Shown here one piece after another: positions 22,751 through 28,892 of a stretch of DNA of 31,334 nucleotides. Position numbers and translations under genes: made by a program. This DNA is from a virus. The DNA is taken from the IMG/VR virus record IMGVR_UViG_3300017951_002381, positions 1 through 31,334 of that record. One strand, 5' to 3'. Under the pieces are notes generated by a model that ran no database searches, was not told the DNA's origin, and saw only the letters and a list, made by a program, of their open reading frames with translations. How positions within the stretch are numbered: the first letter of the stretch is position 1; each line of letters begins with the position of its first letter.

Positions 22751-22835
22751 TGTCATCATCCCCCTCAATTACCCACCAGACTACCAAGAGTATACCGGCG
22801 ACAATACTTAACGAAACTGTTACTGGATCAATCAT
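22734..22835 (-). CDS. 33-aa single-pass membrane mini-protein
   Basis: An ORF coupled to the previous gene by ATGA. The product has one TM (VSLSIVAGILLVVWWVI) and an acidic tail (EGDDDNDS). Its 3' end overlaps the next gene in another frame and contains that gene's ribosome-binding site. The clear membrane helix and coupling support it, but it is short. Confidence 0.5.
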   Translation of the reverse strand: MIDPVTVSLSIVAGILLVVWWVIEGDDDNDSFS

Positions 22836-23107
22836 GTTATAATCCCACTCGCGGCGCGAATATACTCCTTCTCAACCGCGTCTGCTGTCTTAACGCACAA
22901 TACCACACCCGACTTGTTAAACGTCACCTCACCGACCTGTGGTGTCCCTGTCATCGCAACCGTGGGCATGAAACCCAAACTCTGACCATCCGGTGTCACG
23001 ATGTGTGGATCACCGATGACAATCGTCGTGTCTGTTTCTAAACGGAACTTACCAACGTACTCCGCACCTGTCACGGCAACCACCGTGATCACATCATTAA
23101 TTTGCAT
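22832..23107 (-). CDS. small hypothetical beta-rich protein
   Basis: A 91-aa protein with a beta-rich pattern (DVITVVAVTGAEYVGKFR; TTIVIGDPHIVTPDGQS) that looks like a small Sm-like or OB-type barrel, although no signature proves it. The ATG at 23107 is chosen because GAGG lies 9 nt before it; the ATG at 23122 has no site. It overlaps the end of the dehydrogenase gene by 11 nt. Function unknown. Confidence 0.7.
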   Translation of the reverse strand: MQINDVITVVAVTGAEYVGKFRLETDTTIVIGDPHIVTPDGQSLGFMPTVAMTGTPQVGEVTFNKSGVVLCVKTADAVEKEYIRAASGIIT

Positions 23108-23864
23108 TTCTATAAACCTCATTAGTTGACTGTACTGAATGTAAAAGACGCAGTTCTATATCGTCACACAAATTCAAAAGTGCGGACACGTCTTTTGGAA
23201 AACAATGACCACCATACCCGAACTTGCCGTCTGGGCCTGGCACCTGAGTATGACTGAACCCGATACGTTTATCTAGACAAACTGATTCAATCATACCATC
23301 AAAATCTTGGAATCCTAACTGGTTGTAGAGTCGATACATCTCGTTCATGAACGTAACCTTCGTTGCAAGGAAAGTATTGATCACATACTTACCGAATGCA
23401 GCTTGTTCGAGAGATACGAATCGCACGTCCTTCAGTTTATCGAGACACGGCGCGAATAGTTCATGCCACCATCGCGCAGAACCACCACCATAGATTGCAT
23501 ACGTGCTGTCGAGAAACTCTTGTGTTGGATCATTACCGGTTGTCCCTCGAAGAAACTCAGGTGCAAACGTGGTGTCTGCCGGACAATTGTTTTTCAACCA
23601 CAAAGGATCAATCGTCGACTTCACAAGGTACTTCATTTGAGGACCGTACTTGGTGAAAACATCTTCCACGTTTTCAGTCACACACTTCCCATCTTCACCC
23701 ATCGGGGTTGCAACCGCAACGATAACCGCGTCAATAAAACAATCGTGTTCGTTGTTTTTCCCAAGCGCAGGATCATCAATCAGAACACAGAGATCATCTC
23801 TTTTTTTGAGAGCGGCATGTGCCGCTTTTCCCACTGGACCATAACCAGCAATAACAATATTCAT
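23097..23864 (-). CDS. short nucleotide-sugar dehydrogenase (UDP-glucose/GDP-mannose 6-dehydrogenase family)
   Basis: This 255-aa protein has an N-terminal Rossmann fold (IVIAGYGPVGKAA, residues 3-15), the APEFLRG motif, the central helix motif KYVINTFLATKVTFMNE and the catalytic Cys motif GGHCFPKD near 225-235. The family oxidises a nucleotide sugar to its uronate using two NAD+. Usual members have about 400-450 residues; this one stops soon after the catalytic Cys motif and lacks the C-terminal sugar-nucleotide domain. The ATG at 23864 is coupled by ATGA to the protease gene. It may act on a host or capsule sugar, or be a minimal enzyme. Confidence 0.88.
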   Translation of the reverse strand: MNIVIAGYGPVGKAAHAALKKRDDLCVLIDDPALGKNNEHDCFIDAVIVAVATPMGEDGKCVTENVEDVFTKYGPQMKYLVKSTIDPLWLKNNCPADTTFAPEFLRGTTGNDPTQEFLDSTYAIYGGGSARWWHELFAPCLDKLKDVRFVSLEQAAFGKYVINTFLATKVTFMNEMYRLYNQLGFQDFDGMIESVCLDKRIGFSHTQVPGPDGKFGYGGHCFPKDVSALLNLCDDIELRLLHSVQSTNEVYRNAN

Positions 23865-24514
23865 CGTCGCATCTTCTCCATTCTTTTTTTGGACGCGATC
23901 CACTGATCAAACGTCATCGGTTTACGAGCATCACCATACGGCAGTTTACGCTCTTTGAATTCAGCTTTCAATGCTTTCGCCGCTTTGGTTCCCATGAACC
24001 TCGATGTCAACTTGGCGACTGCTTGTCGGAACGATCGACCGTGGTGTGGATGACCAGCGCAGTGCGCCAGTTCATGCAGTACCGTGTACTCGTTCATTCC
24101 AGTCTTTGTATCTAGCACGATACGATTCAACTCTACGTAGGCTAGTCCCGCGTTACCCGCACCATTCCTTTTCTTCGCGGAGATGGTTACCTTGGTACCT
24201 CGAAGGATAGCACCCACGTCATAATTTTGCCGCGACTCGTAAGCATCTAACCACAAATTAGTATAGGTCTTGGACTTAGTCACTTTGTTGACGTACTTCT
24301 GAACCTCTTCGATCGACTCGAACACTTTACCGTAACCGTTCGTCTCGTGAAACGCCCACTCCGCTTTGTAAGTCTTGAGTCGTTCGGAGTCTTTACCCCG
24401 AGCACCCTTGTTCTGTTTCTTGCAGTGTTCTCGCAAGTAGTCGTTGTACTGATCCTCGATCGAACCATAGAAAGGTCGCTCGAACGCATACTCTTTGTAA
24501 ATACCTGTGTGCAT
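23861..24514 (-). CDS. metzincin-motif zinc metalloprotease-like protein
   Basis: This 217-aa protein has the zinc site HELAHCAGHPHHG at 147-159, matching HExxHxxGxxH, with H147, H151 and H157 as ligands and E148 as the base. Upstream is a charged helical region; a beta part (AGLAYVELNRIVLD) leads into the zinc helix, as in zincin folds. No signal peptide is present, so it acts in the cytoplasm or virion. TAATG couples it to the gene before. The target is unknown; host-protein cleavage or head maturation are options. Confidence 0.8.
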   Translation of the reverse strand: MHTGIYKEYAFERPFYGSIEDQYNDYLREHCKKQNKGARGKDSERLKTYKAEWAFHETNGYGKVFESIEEVQKYVNKVTKSKTYTNLWLDAYESRQNYDVGAILRGTKVTISAKKRNGAGNAGLAYVELNRIVLDTKTGMNEYTVLHELAHCAGHPHHGRSFRQAVAKLTSRFMGTKAAKALKAEFKERKLPYGDARKPMTFDQWIASKKRMEKMRR

Positions 24515-24822
24515 TATGCTACCTCTTGTTCACGAATTTCGAAAACCATCTCACGAACATATTCGCGATCGACAGTGTCACCATCGAAGTCCATAGATGG
24601 TCGATATCCAAATCGTTTGATGGTACCCTCAACGACTTCCCAAGGTTGGAACCCGTAATCGTAGATTCCGCCGTGACCATAGAAGTCAAGGCAGTACTCG
24701 ATGAAGTCTGCGATGTCATTTTCAGATGGTATCATCGCATCGTTAGGACGGAAAGACGTGGTGTACGCCTCGATAATTTTTTTGACCCCGTAGGTCCACT
24801 GAGTACGGTCGTACTTGCTCAT
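24514..24822 (-). CDS. hypothetical early protein
   Basis: A 102-aa soluble protein with an aromatic, acidic middle (DIADFIEYCLDFYGHGGIYD) and a C-terminus rich in Glu/Arg. The ATG at 24822 is chosen because TAAGGA lies 8 nt before it; the longer frame overlaps the real 52-aa gene upstream and has a different composition. No family is recognised. It is the second gene of the unit driven by operator-bearing promoter 2. Confidence 0.7.
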   Translation of the reverse strand: MSKYDRTQWTYGVKKIIEAYTTSFRPNDAMIPSENDIADFIEYCLDFYGHGGIYDYGFQPWEVVEGTIKRFGYRPSMDFDGDTVDREYVREMVFEIREQEVA

Positions 24823-24832
24823 AACAAAATCC

Positions 24833-24991
24833 TTAGGCATACTCTGCGTATGCTTCATCTTCGGGTAAAATTTGATAGTGTGACACATCTTGGTCACACT
24901 CGTAAAGGGCTTGAATTGCCTCGGCAAGATTGCCAAGGTCACCAGCGGCGACAAACTCGCCAGTGCGTGTATCAACAACAATTCCATTCAT
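24833..24991 (-). CDS. 52-aa acidic early protein
   Basis: The first ORF after operator-bearing promoter 2, with AAGGA 8 nt before the ATG. The product (starting MNGIVVDTRTGEFVAAGDLG) is acidic and ends LPEDEAYAEYA. Small acidic early proteins of phages often bind host factors, but nothing specific is seen here. Confidence 0.65.
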   Translation of the reverse strand: MNGIVVDTRTGEFVAAGDLGNLAEAIQALYECDQDVSHYQILPEDEAYAEYA

Positions 24992-25010
24992 AATCTAAAT
25001 CCTTATCTCA

Positions 25011-25051
25011 ATTTACAAAGTAATTTTCTCACGGATTCGCATATAAGTCAA
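25011..25051 (-). promoter_or_regulatory. operator-bearing sigma70-like promoter 2
   Basis: On the minus strand: -35 TTGACT (25051-25046), 17-nt spacer, -10 GAAAAT (25028-25023), and the inverted repeat AATTAC-TTT-GTAAAT (25025-25011, one mismatch). The geometry is identical to the other three copies. The ATG at 24991 is 32 nt below the -10 box. Confidence 0.8.
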
Positions 25052-25099
25052 GCATTATTTTGCGAATTTTTAGACTTTGTTTTCATAAGGATATAACTT

Positions 25100-25249
25100 T
25101 TAAGTATATAGAAGACCGTATCCCATTACAAAACCTAGTGCCATCCCCATGCAAACCAGAAGCAAATACCCTACAAATCCATCGTTAGTGATCTGCACGG
25201 GTTCTTTGCGTTCTCTACGTCGCCACATGTGATCTCTGATCGGTTCCAT
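25100..25249 (-). CDS. 49-aa single-pass membrane protein
   Basis: A short ORF coupled to the previous gene (TAATG). It has a basic N-terminus (DHMWRRRERKEP) and one strong TM segment (FVGYLLLVCMGMALGFVMGY). Positive-inside charge predicts the N-terminus is cytoplasmic. A small membrane effector of early infection is possible; function unknown. Confidence 0.65.
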   Translation of the reverse strand: MEPIRDHMWRRRERKEPVQITNDGFVGYLLLVCMGMALGFVMGYGLLYT

Positions 25250-25434
25250 TATACAACTCCCACGACTATACCAAGTCGTTTTTGCTTGTTCACGTTAACG
25301 GTGACACTGTCACCAATGTTACGGCGAGGACCACCCTCGACATCCAAGTACTTCAACTTTTGGATGATTCGTTCATTGTGTTTGGTGAACTCAATCAAGT
25401 ATTCATTCCAAACGTAAATAGGGTTCTTAAACAT
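25249..25434 (-). CDS. 61-aa hypothetical protein
   Basis: A small protein with an aromatic N-terminal helix (NPIYVWNEYLIEFTKHNERI) and a C-terminal beta part (GDSVTVNVNKQKRLGIVVGV) that could be an SH3-like barrel. The ATG at 25434 has AAGGAG 5-6 nt before it, stronger than the TTG one codon earlier. Second gene of promoter 3's unit. Function unknown. Confidence 0.65.
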   Translation of the reverse strand: MFKNPIYVWNEYLIEFTKHNERIIQKLKYLDVEGGPRRNIGDSVTVNVNKQKRLGIVVGVV

Positions 25435-25443
25435 CAATTCTCC

Positions 25444-25740
25444 TTAAAATTCCAATTCCAACTGGGGCGAGTCGAACAACAAGTCAAACGCGTCAAGTTC
25501 ATTCTTCGCATGGCGTACCGCCTTCTCAAACAACATCCATATCGACTGGCGTCCTTTGCGTGACAACTTGAGAGTTGAACCCGCACGGTTGATGCGTAGG
25601 TAGTCAGACTCAAATTGGCACTGGCGTATGCGTTCAATCTCTTCTAAAATGTGGTGATCCTTCATTCCGATAGACTGGAACGAACCGGAGTCTTGTAACC
25701 ACTTAGCAAGGATTTGTTCTTCACGATTTAACATATTCAT
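25444..25740 (-). CDS. 98-aa hypothetical helical protein
   Basis: A charged helical protein (REEQILAKWLQDSGSFQSIG; LKLSRKGRQSIWMLFEKAVR). First gene after operator-bearing promoter 3. The ATG at 25740 and one at 25734 are both possible; GAGATAAGAG stands right before them. The Arg/Lys-rich helical content could fit nucleic-acid binding, but no motif shows it. Confidence 0.65.
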   Translation of the reverse strand: MNMLNREEQILAKWLQDSGSFQSIGMKDHHILEEIERIRQCQFESDYLRINRAGSTLKLSRKGRQSIWMLFEKAVRHAKNELDAFDLLFDSPQLELEF

Positions 25741-25751
25741 CTCTTATCTCA

Positions 25752-25792
25752 AATTACAGGGTAATTGTCTCACAGATTACCGAAAAAGTCAA
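25752..25792 (-). promoter_or_regulatory. operator-bearing sigma70-like promoter 3
   Basis: On the minus strand: -35 TTGACT (25792-25787), 17-nt spacer, -10 GACAAT (25769-25764), and a perfect inverted repeat AATTAC-CCT-GTAATT (25766-25752). The ATG at 25740 is 24 nt below the -10 box. Confidence 0.82.
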
Positions 25793-25801
25793 TAGCTTTT
25801 G

Positions 25802-25832
25802 GTGAATACTCATCATTCATCAGGCGAATAAT
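25802..25832 (-). repeat. 31-bp repeat upstream of promoter 3 (copy A)
   Basis: On the plus strand it starts GTGAATACTC and ends GAATAAT; it matches the second copy (26194-26224) at 25 of 31 positions by eye. It lies 10 bp above the -35 box. GTGAA/GAATA-type sub-repeats inside suggest a protein-binding site. Confidence 0.65.
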
Positions 25833-25863
25833 ACACTTGGTGTATGATATCGTACACTAGGTG

Positions 25864-26100
25864 TTATGCAACCTCATCAACAATTGGTTTCGCGATCAAG
25901 TAGACACCGACCGCAGTAGGGACATCACAAAATGCGTACTCACTCACAAGCAACCGCCACTTCGCAAAGTAGTGAGTTGAATCATCTTGGGCGCAGTAAA
26001 CCACCACCTGTTCACCTCGATCTGCAACGACCTCACCTAACAGGATCTCGTGCATTGCACCAGAATTGATCTCAACTGAACGACCTAACAAACACTCCAT
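25864..26100 (-). CDS. 78-aa hypothetical protein
   Basis: A small beta-rich protein (VEINSGAMHEILLGEVVADR; AVGVYLIAKPIVDE) with Cys at positions 3, 36 and 58. Sole gene of the unit after operator-bearing promoter 4; GGAG stands 8 nt before the ATG. No family recognised. Confidence 0.65.
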   Translation of the reverse strand: MECLLGRSVEINSGAMHEILLGEVVADRGEQVVVYCAQDDSTHYFAKWRLLVSEYAFCDVPTAVGVYLIAKPIVDEVA

Positions 26101-26121
26101 AACAACTACTCCATATCATCA

Positions 26122-26163
26122 AATTACAGGGTAATTATAACATGGAGTTTTGGAATTTGTCAA
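26122..26163 (-). promoter_or_regulatory. operator-bearing sigma70-like promoter 4
   Basis: On the minus strand: -35 TTGACA (26163-26158), 18-nt spacer, -10 TATAAT (26139-26134), and a perfect inverted repeat AATTAC-CCT-GTAATT (26136-26122). Both boxes are perfect consensus. The ATG at 26100 is 34 nt below the -10 box. Confidence 0.87.
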
Positions 26164-26193
26164 GCCCCCTGAACATGAAATTTTTTCACTTTC

Positions 26194-26224
26194 GTGAATA
26201 CTCGACATTCATGCCGTGAATAAT
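26194..26224 (-). repeat. 31-bp repeat upstream of promoter 4 (copy B)
   Basis: Second copy of the repeat at 25802-25832, starting 30 bp above the -35 box and ending directly after the stop of the nuclease gene. An extra TTCAC/GTGAA inverted repeat (26185-26198) overlaps its edge. Confidence 0.65.
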
Positions 26225-26226
26225 GG

Positions 26227-26652
26227 TCAGGGGTTGATACCTTTCTCAGCGAGGAGTTCGCGGTTGCGAAGATGTTCTTCTTCGATGTCATCTTTAGATT
26301 GGCCATGATATGCAACTGCGATATGTTGTTCGATCATTATATCGTTTACGCTACGATATGAATCTGTGGCTGGATCGTATACAATAAAGGAACCGAGAAT
26401 TCGTCCGAATTTACCCTTGCCGTCCTTCTGCGTTCGTAGAGTAGAGGTTTTCCCAAGGAACTCCTTGAGGTAGTTCTTAGCGTAGAGACCGTACCGCTTC
26501 TCAACTTTGTCACGTGTCCGACTCTCTGGGGTATCGATTCCATAGAGACGTACCCGTTCGTTGCGTAACCACACACCAAATCCAAGATCAATATCGACAT
26601 CTACCGTGTCACCGTCTATTATTTTTATTATTTTGACTTTATATTCGTACAT
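26227..26652 (-). CDS. staphylococcal-nuclease-like (thermonuclease) protein
   Basis: This 141-aa SNase-fold nuclease hydrolyses DNA or RNA using one calcium. Active-site residues are visible: D20/D22 region (DGDTVDVDIDLGF), R35, D40 and E43 in ERVRLYGIDTPES, and R84 in KFGRILG. The length equals a single SNase domain. No signal peptide is present, so it would act inside the cell, perhaps in host nucleic-acid breakdown. GGAG lies 6 nt before the ATG. It closes the operon that begins beyond the window edge. Confidence 0.9.
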   Translation of the reverse strand: MYEYKVKIIKIIDGDTVDVDIDLGFGVWLRNERVRLYGIDTPESRTRDKVEKRYGLYAKNYLKEFLGKTSTLRTQKDGKGKFGRILGSFIVYDPATDSYRSVNDIMIEQHIAVAYHGQSKDDIEEEHLRNRELLAEKGINP

Positions 26653-26680
26653 AGTTTACTCCAGTACTTTATTATTTAGA

Positions 26681-26947
26681 CTAAGCGGCGATAGCGAAAC
26701 GTTCTACTCCATATGATTTTTCAAGATAAAAATCAATTTCCTTCTTGTTCAGTTTTCTGAACCGTCGACGACTGGGGGACCAACTCTGTTTTGGTGTTTT
26801 GAACCAATCGATGTCTGTTGTACCGCACCTAATGTAACCGTACAACGTTGTCCCTCGCGTGATGTATGTGTGCAAGGGATACTCAGACGGGAGTTTGTCA
26901 TTCTGAATCTCTTCACGCCACAAGTATTTATACGGATCGTTAGTCAT
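26681..26947 (-). CDS. 88-aa hypothetical protein
   Basis: A small basic protein (TNDPYKYLWREEIQNDKLPS; PSRRRFRKLNKKEIDFYLEK). The ATG at 26947 is chosen because GGGAGG lies about 9 nt before it; the ATG at 26956 abuts that site and cannot use it. It overlaps the previous gene by 8 nt. Function unknown. Confidence 0.65.
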   Translation of the reverse strand: MTNDPYKYLWREEIQNDKLPSEYPLHTYITRGTTLYGYIRCGTTDIDWFKTPKQSWSPSRRRFRKLNKKEIDFYLEKSYGVERFAIAA

Positions 26948-27134
26948 ACTTACCATCCTCCCAAGAGCCGGGCGGACTGCAAAACGCGACGATGCGATTC
27001 ACTGCGTCCACTATCGATGGATCACCAAAAGGCACATGTTCGATGTCCTCTAGTAGATCAATCAAGAAATCACGCGCCACCTGTTCGCGTTGTTCGTAGG
27101 TCAGTGCGACCGTTGCGGTTGTTATCCTATCCAC
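26940..27134 (-). CDS. 64-aa hypothetical protein with GTG start
   Basis: A mainly helical small protein (TYEQREQVARDFLIDLLEDI) with one Cys. The GTG at 27134 overlaps the stop of the 54-aa ORF upstream and has GGGGGTG before it; no ATG is in reach. Function unknown. Confidence 0.6.
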   Translation of the reverse strand: MDRITTATVALTYEQREQVARDFLIDLLEDIEHVPFGDPSIVDAVNRIVAFCSPPGSWEDGKYD

Positions 27135-27291
27135 GACGCACCCCCAACTTTGCTTCGAGATTCGCGATCTCTTTTTCCTTTCTCTTCAACCAAGACTCTT
27201 CAGTCCGGTCACCCTTCTCAAAGAACACTGAGTTCTTGAGACGCTCCAGTGCACCCTCACGGCGCATCTTCTTCACGTTTTCACCTCTCAT
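27127..27291 (-). CDS. 54-aa basic helical protein
   Basis: A 54-codon ORF filling the gap between the cytochrome and the 64-aa gene, coupled by ATGA to the cytochrome stop. The product is very charged (MRGENVKKMRREGALERLKN; WLKRKEKEIANLEAKLG) and coiled-coil-like. The exact fit between neighbours supports translation; function unknown. Confidence 0.6.
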   Translation of the reverse strand: MRGENVKKMRREGALERLKNSVFFEKGDRTEESWLKRKEKEIANLEAKLGVRRG

Positions 27292-27677
27292 CGACTAGGG
27301 AACCCCTCTTGTACGAAAACTCCAATTAATCCAATCTGACCATCGGTCAGTGCTTTTGCTTGTGGATACATCATCGCGGATTGTGGTCCGATCGGATGAC
27401 CCATTTTGTAGTGCATCAACTTGTCAATAATCATATCAGCACTTTGACCTACCAGTGTTGGTCCAATACCACCTTGACCTTGTGGACCATGACATGCAGC
27501 ACACTGCACCCACGCACCACGAATCATCTGGAATCGATCCTCGACCTGTGCAACCTGAAACCCTTCAGGAAAGACAGACCACTCTTGCAAGTGAATAGGA
27601 CCGTCCAACATGTGAGACTGTGCACTCACTGGTTGAGATAATAACACAGCCATTGCTGCAATCAATACTTTCTTCAT
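27288..27677 (-). CDS. periplasmic class I cytochrome c
   Basis: This 129-aa protein has a Sec signal peptide (residues 1-20, KKVLIAAMAVLLSQPVSAQ) and a single c-type haem site CAACH at 59-63. Met102 or Met103 in SAMMYPQAKALTDGQIGLIG is the expected sixth haem ligand. Small soluble cytochromes of this type carry electrons between periplasmic or membrane redox enzymes. Haem attachment would need the host's Ccm system, as no maturation gene is here. ATGA couples it to the upstream gene. It lies in the same apparent operon as isocitrate lyase. The donor and acceptor are unknown. Confidence 0.92.
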   Translation of the reverse strand: MKKVLIAAMAVLLSQPVSAQSHMLDGPIHLQEWSVFPEGFQVAQVEDRFQMIRGAWVQCAACHGPQGQGGIGPTLVGQSADMIIDKLMHYKMGHPIGPQSAMMYPQAKALTDGQIGLIGVFVQEGFPSR

Positions 27678-28006
27678 TTCGCCATCTCCGAAATCTCTGT
27701 TGCGTGTTTTGGATTGGTCACGGGTACAGCGTTTGACTTGTGCATCGTCGCAATACCGATTACGTAGTCTCCCGTGTATTTTTGGGGTTCGGATTTTTCA
27801 CCTCCCCTGATCGCGAAGTCGTCTCGACTTGGATACTGCGCGAGTTCTCTGCGCCGTTGCTCTGCATATGATAGGACGCCCGACGATTTCTTAGACTCGA
27901 TAGGACGGAACGCTGGCGGTTGGAACTTCGCATAGACTTCTCCTTTTGGTTTTGGTTTTTTTATCTTACGACCTGAGTAGTCGTGTGATGTGGAATAAAA
28001 TTTCAT
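27674..28006 (-). CDS. 110-aa hypothetical phage protein
   Basis: A basic soluble protein starting MKFYSTSHDYSGRKIKKPKP with the C-terminal segment YVIGIATMHKSNAVPVTNPK. From memory that segment is frequent in marine T4-like phage hypotheticals. The ATG at 28006 overlaps the preceding stop as ATGA, which decides it over the TTG two codons earlier. Function unknown. Confidence 0.75.
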   Translation of the reverse strand: MKFYSTSHDYSGRKIKKPKPKGEVYAKFQPPAFRPIESKKSSGVLSYAEQRRRELAQYPSRDDFAIRGGEKSEPQKYTGDYVIGIATMHKSNAVPVTNPKHATEISEMAK

Positions 28007-28341
28007 TTGCAATCCCTTACTTGGTGATTGATGCAGTCTTTGATCTTACGACGAATCTGACTCTTCTCAAGAGCGATATCGAACTCCGCCTTGATCTTCT
28101 GCGCTCGCAATGTACGATCAACCTCATCCATGACAAACGATGATGCGAGACCAAGATCTGCGATCTCACCAGACTCAACCTGTTCAATCACTTCTTTGAT
28201 AAGGTAGATGTCTGCGAGGTCGTCCCATCGGTCTGCACTAGCACATCCACTGGTTCCGATGGCAACCAACGCACACAATGTAACGACACTTTTTCTTTGG
28301 GTATGCAAATTACCGGAGCGACTCCTCGCCCTCCGACACAT
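28003..28341 (-). CDS. lipoprotein-like helical protein overlapping another lipoprotein gene
   Basis: A frame of 112 aa from the ATG at 28341. A hydrophobic signal (RKSVVTLCALVAIGTSGC) ends in a lipobox-like Cys, and a helical acidic mature part follows (DDLADIYLIKEVIEQVES), ending with a Cys pair region (KDCINHQVRDCK). The start is unsure: a TTG at 28308 would give a more normal signal peptide. It overlaps the 88-aa lipoprotein gene by up to 154 nt in another frame. The pairing of two overlapping lipoprotein genes recalls embedded lysis genes, but neither has an i-spanin-like TM and coiled coil. Confidence 0.65.
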   Translation of the reverse strand: MCRRARSRSGNLHTQRKSVVTLCALVAIGTSGCASADRWDDLADIYLIKEVIEQVESGEIADLGLASSFVMDEVDRTLRAQKIKAEFDIALEKSQIRRKIKDCINHQVRDCK

Positions 28342-28454
28342 TCTTCTGATACTGTTGACCATGAAACCCATTCTACACAATCCTCTTTTTTTCTTTCACT
28401 AACTGAACAACCAGTATACAACATAATCAAAACAAATACAAGTACTTTCTTCAT
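28188..28454 (-). CDS. small lipoprotein
   Basis: An 88-aa protein with a short signal and lipobox (KKVLVFVLIMLYTGC, lipidated Cys at 16). Cys pairs follow (EDCVEWVS, EECVGG, VICIPK), suggesting disulfides in the periplasm. GAGAGG stands 8-9 nt before the ATG. The last third lies over the start of the next lipoprotein gene in a different frame, so its sequence there may be less constrained. Function unknown. Confidence 0.7.
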   Translation of the reverse strand: MKKVLVFVLIMLYTGCSVSERKKEDCVEWVSWSTVSEECVGGRGVAPVICIPKEKVSLHCVRWLPSEPVDVLVQTDGTTSQTSTLSKK

Positions 28455-28481
28455 GAATTTTTCCTCTCATAAGTACCCCCA

Positions 28482-28862
28482 TTAATCGATTTTAGCGATG
28501 ATTGATTTTATAATTTCGGGACGAAAATGTTCGTAGTGTTGATATTTTGATAGGTCTTCGTGTTCATTGAACCAACCAAAACACGTAAACTGTCGACACT
28601 GGTTTGGACGATTCTCATAATTGGTGCAAACCTTGTCTTCCCAATGTGCACATCCTATCCATGTTCGACCATCAAATTCTATTTTCTTTATTGGCACCCA
28701 CGACTTAGGATCAGAACCATACTCCTCTTCCGGTGTACAAACGTAGATACCGTTTTGGATTTGGTCTCTTTGATCCAGTGTGTCTTCCCATTCTTCAAAT
28801 AGACAACATCGACCACACGAAACACACACGTCCGATGTGATCAATGATTCGTCTAAGTTCAT
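28482..28862 (-). CDS. YkgJ-family-like Cys-cluster metal-binding protein
   Basis: This 126-aa protein has the motif CVSCGRCC at 13-20 and later NRPNQCRQFTC plus other Cys, matching the CxxCxxCC ... C-x-x-[YF]xxRPxxCrxf pattern of the zinc- or iron-chelating YkgJ/PF03692 family. Members are thought to bind a metal or Fe-S cluster; the reaction is unknown. I chose the ATG at 28862 with GGAG 8 nt before it; the upstream TTG has no site. It follows isocitrate lyase by 30 nt. Given the iron-linked genes nearby, an iron role is possible (inference). Confidence 0.8.
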   Translation of the reverse strand: MNLDESLITSDVCVSCGRCCLFEEWEDTLDQRDQIQNGIYVCTPEEEYGSDPKSWVPIKKIEFDGRTWIGCAHWEDKVCTNYENRPNQCRQFTCFGWFNEHEDLSKYQHYEHFRPEIIKSIIAKID

Positions 28863-28892
28863 CCCTCGTTCTCCAAGTCCCAAATACAAATG

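Noticed and set aside
23097-23864. A frameshift explaining the short nucleotide-sugar dehydrogenase
   Set aside because: The sequence after its stop codes in another frame for a separate small protein with its own GAGG site and shows no remains of the missing domain.
23463-23906. 147-aa plus-strand frame over the dehydrogenase gene
   Set aside because: It is antisense to a gene with clear Rossmann and catalytic motifs, and its sequence shows no domain.
26185-26198. TTCAC/GTGAA inverted repeat as an intrinsic terminator of the nuclease operon
   Set aside because: On the minus strand the 5-bp stem is followed by As rather than Ts, so it does not fit a rho-independent terminator.
26925-26932. 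A further TATAAATA box on the minus strand
   Set aside because: It encodes DPYKY inside the 88-aa gene and has no gene start at a suitable distance, so coding chance explains it better than a late promoter.
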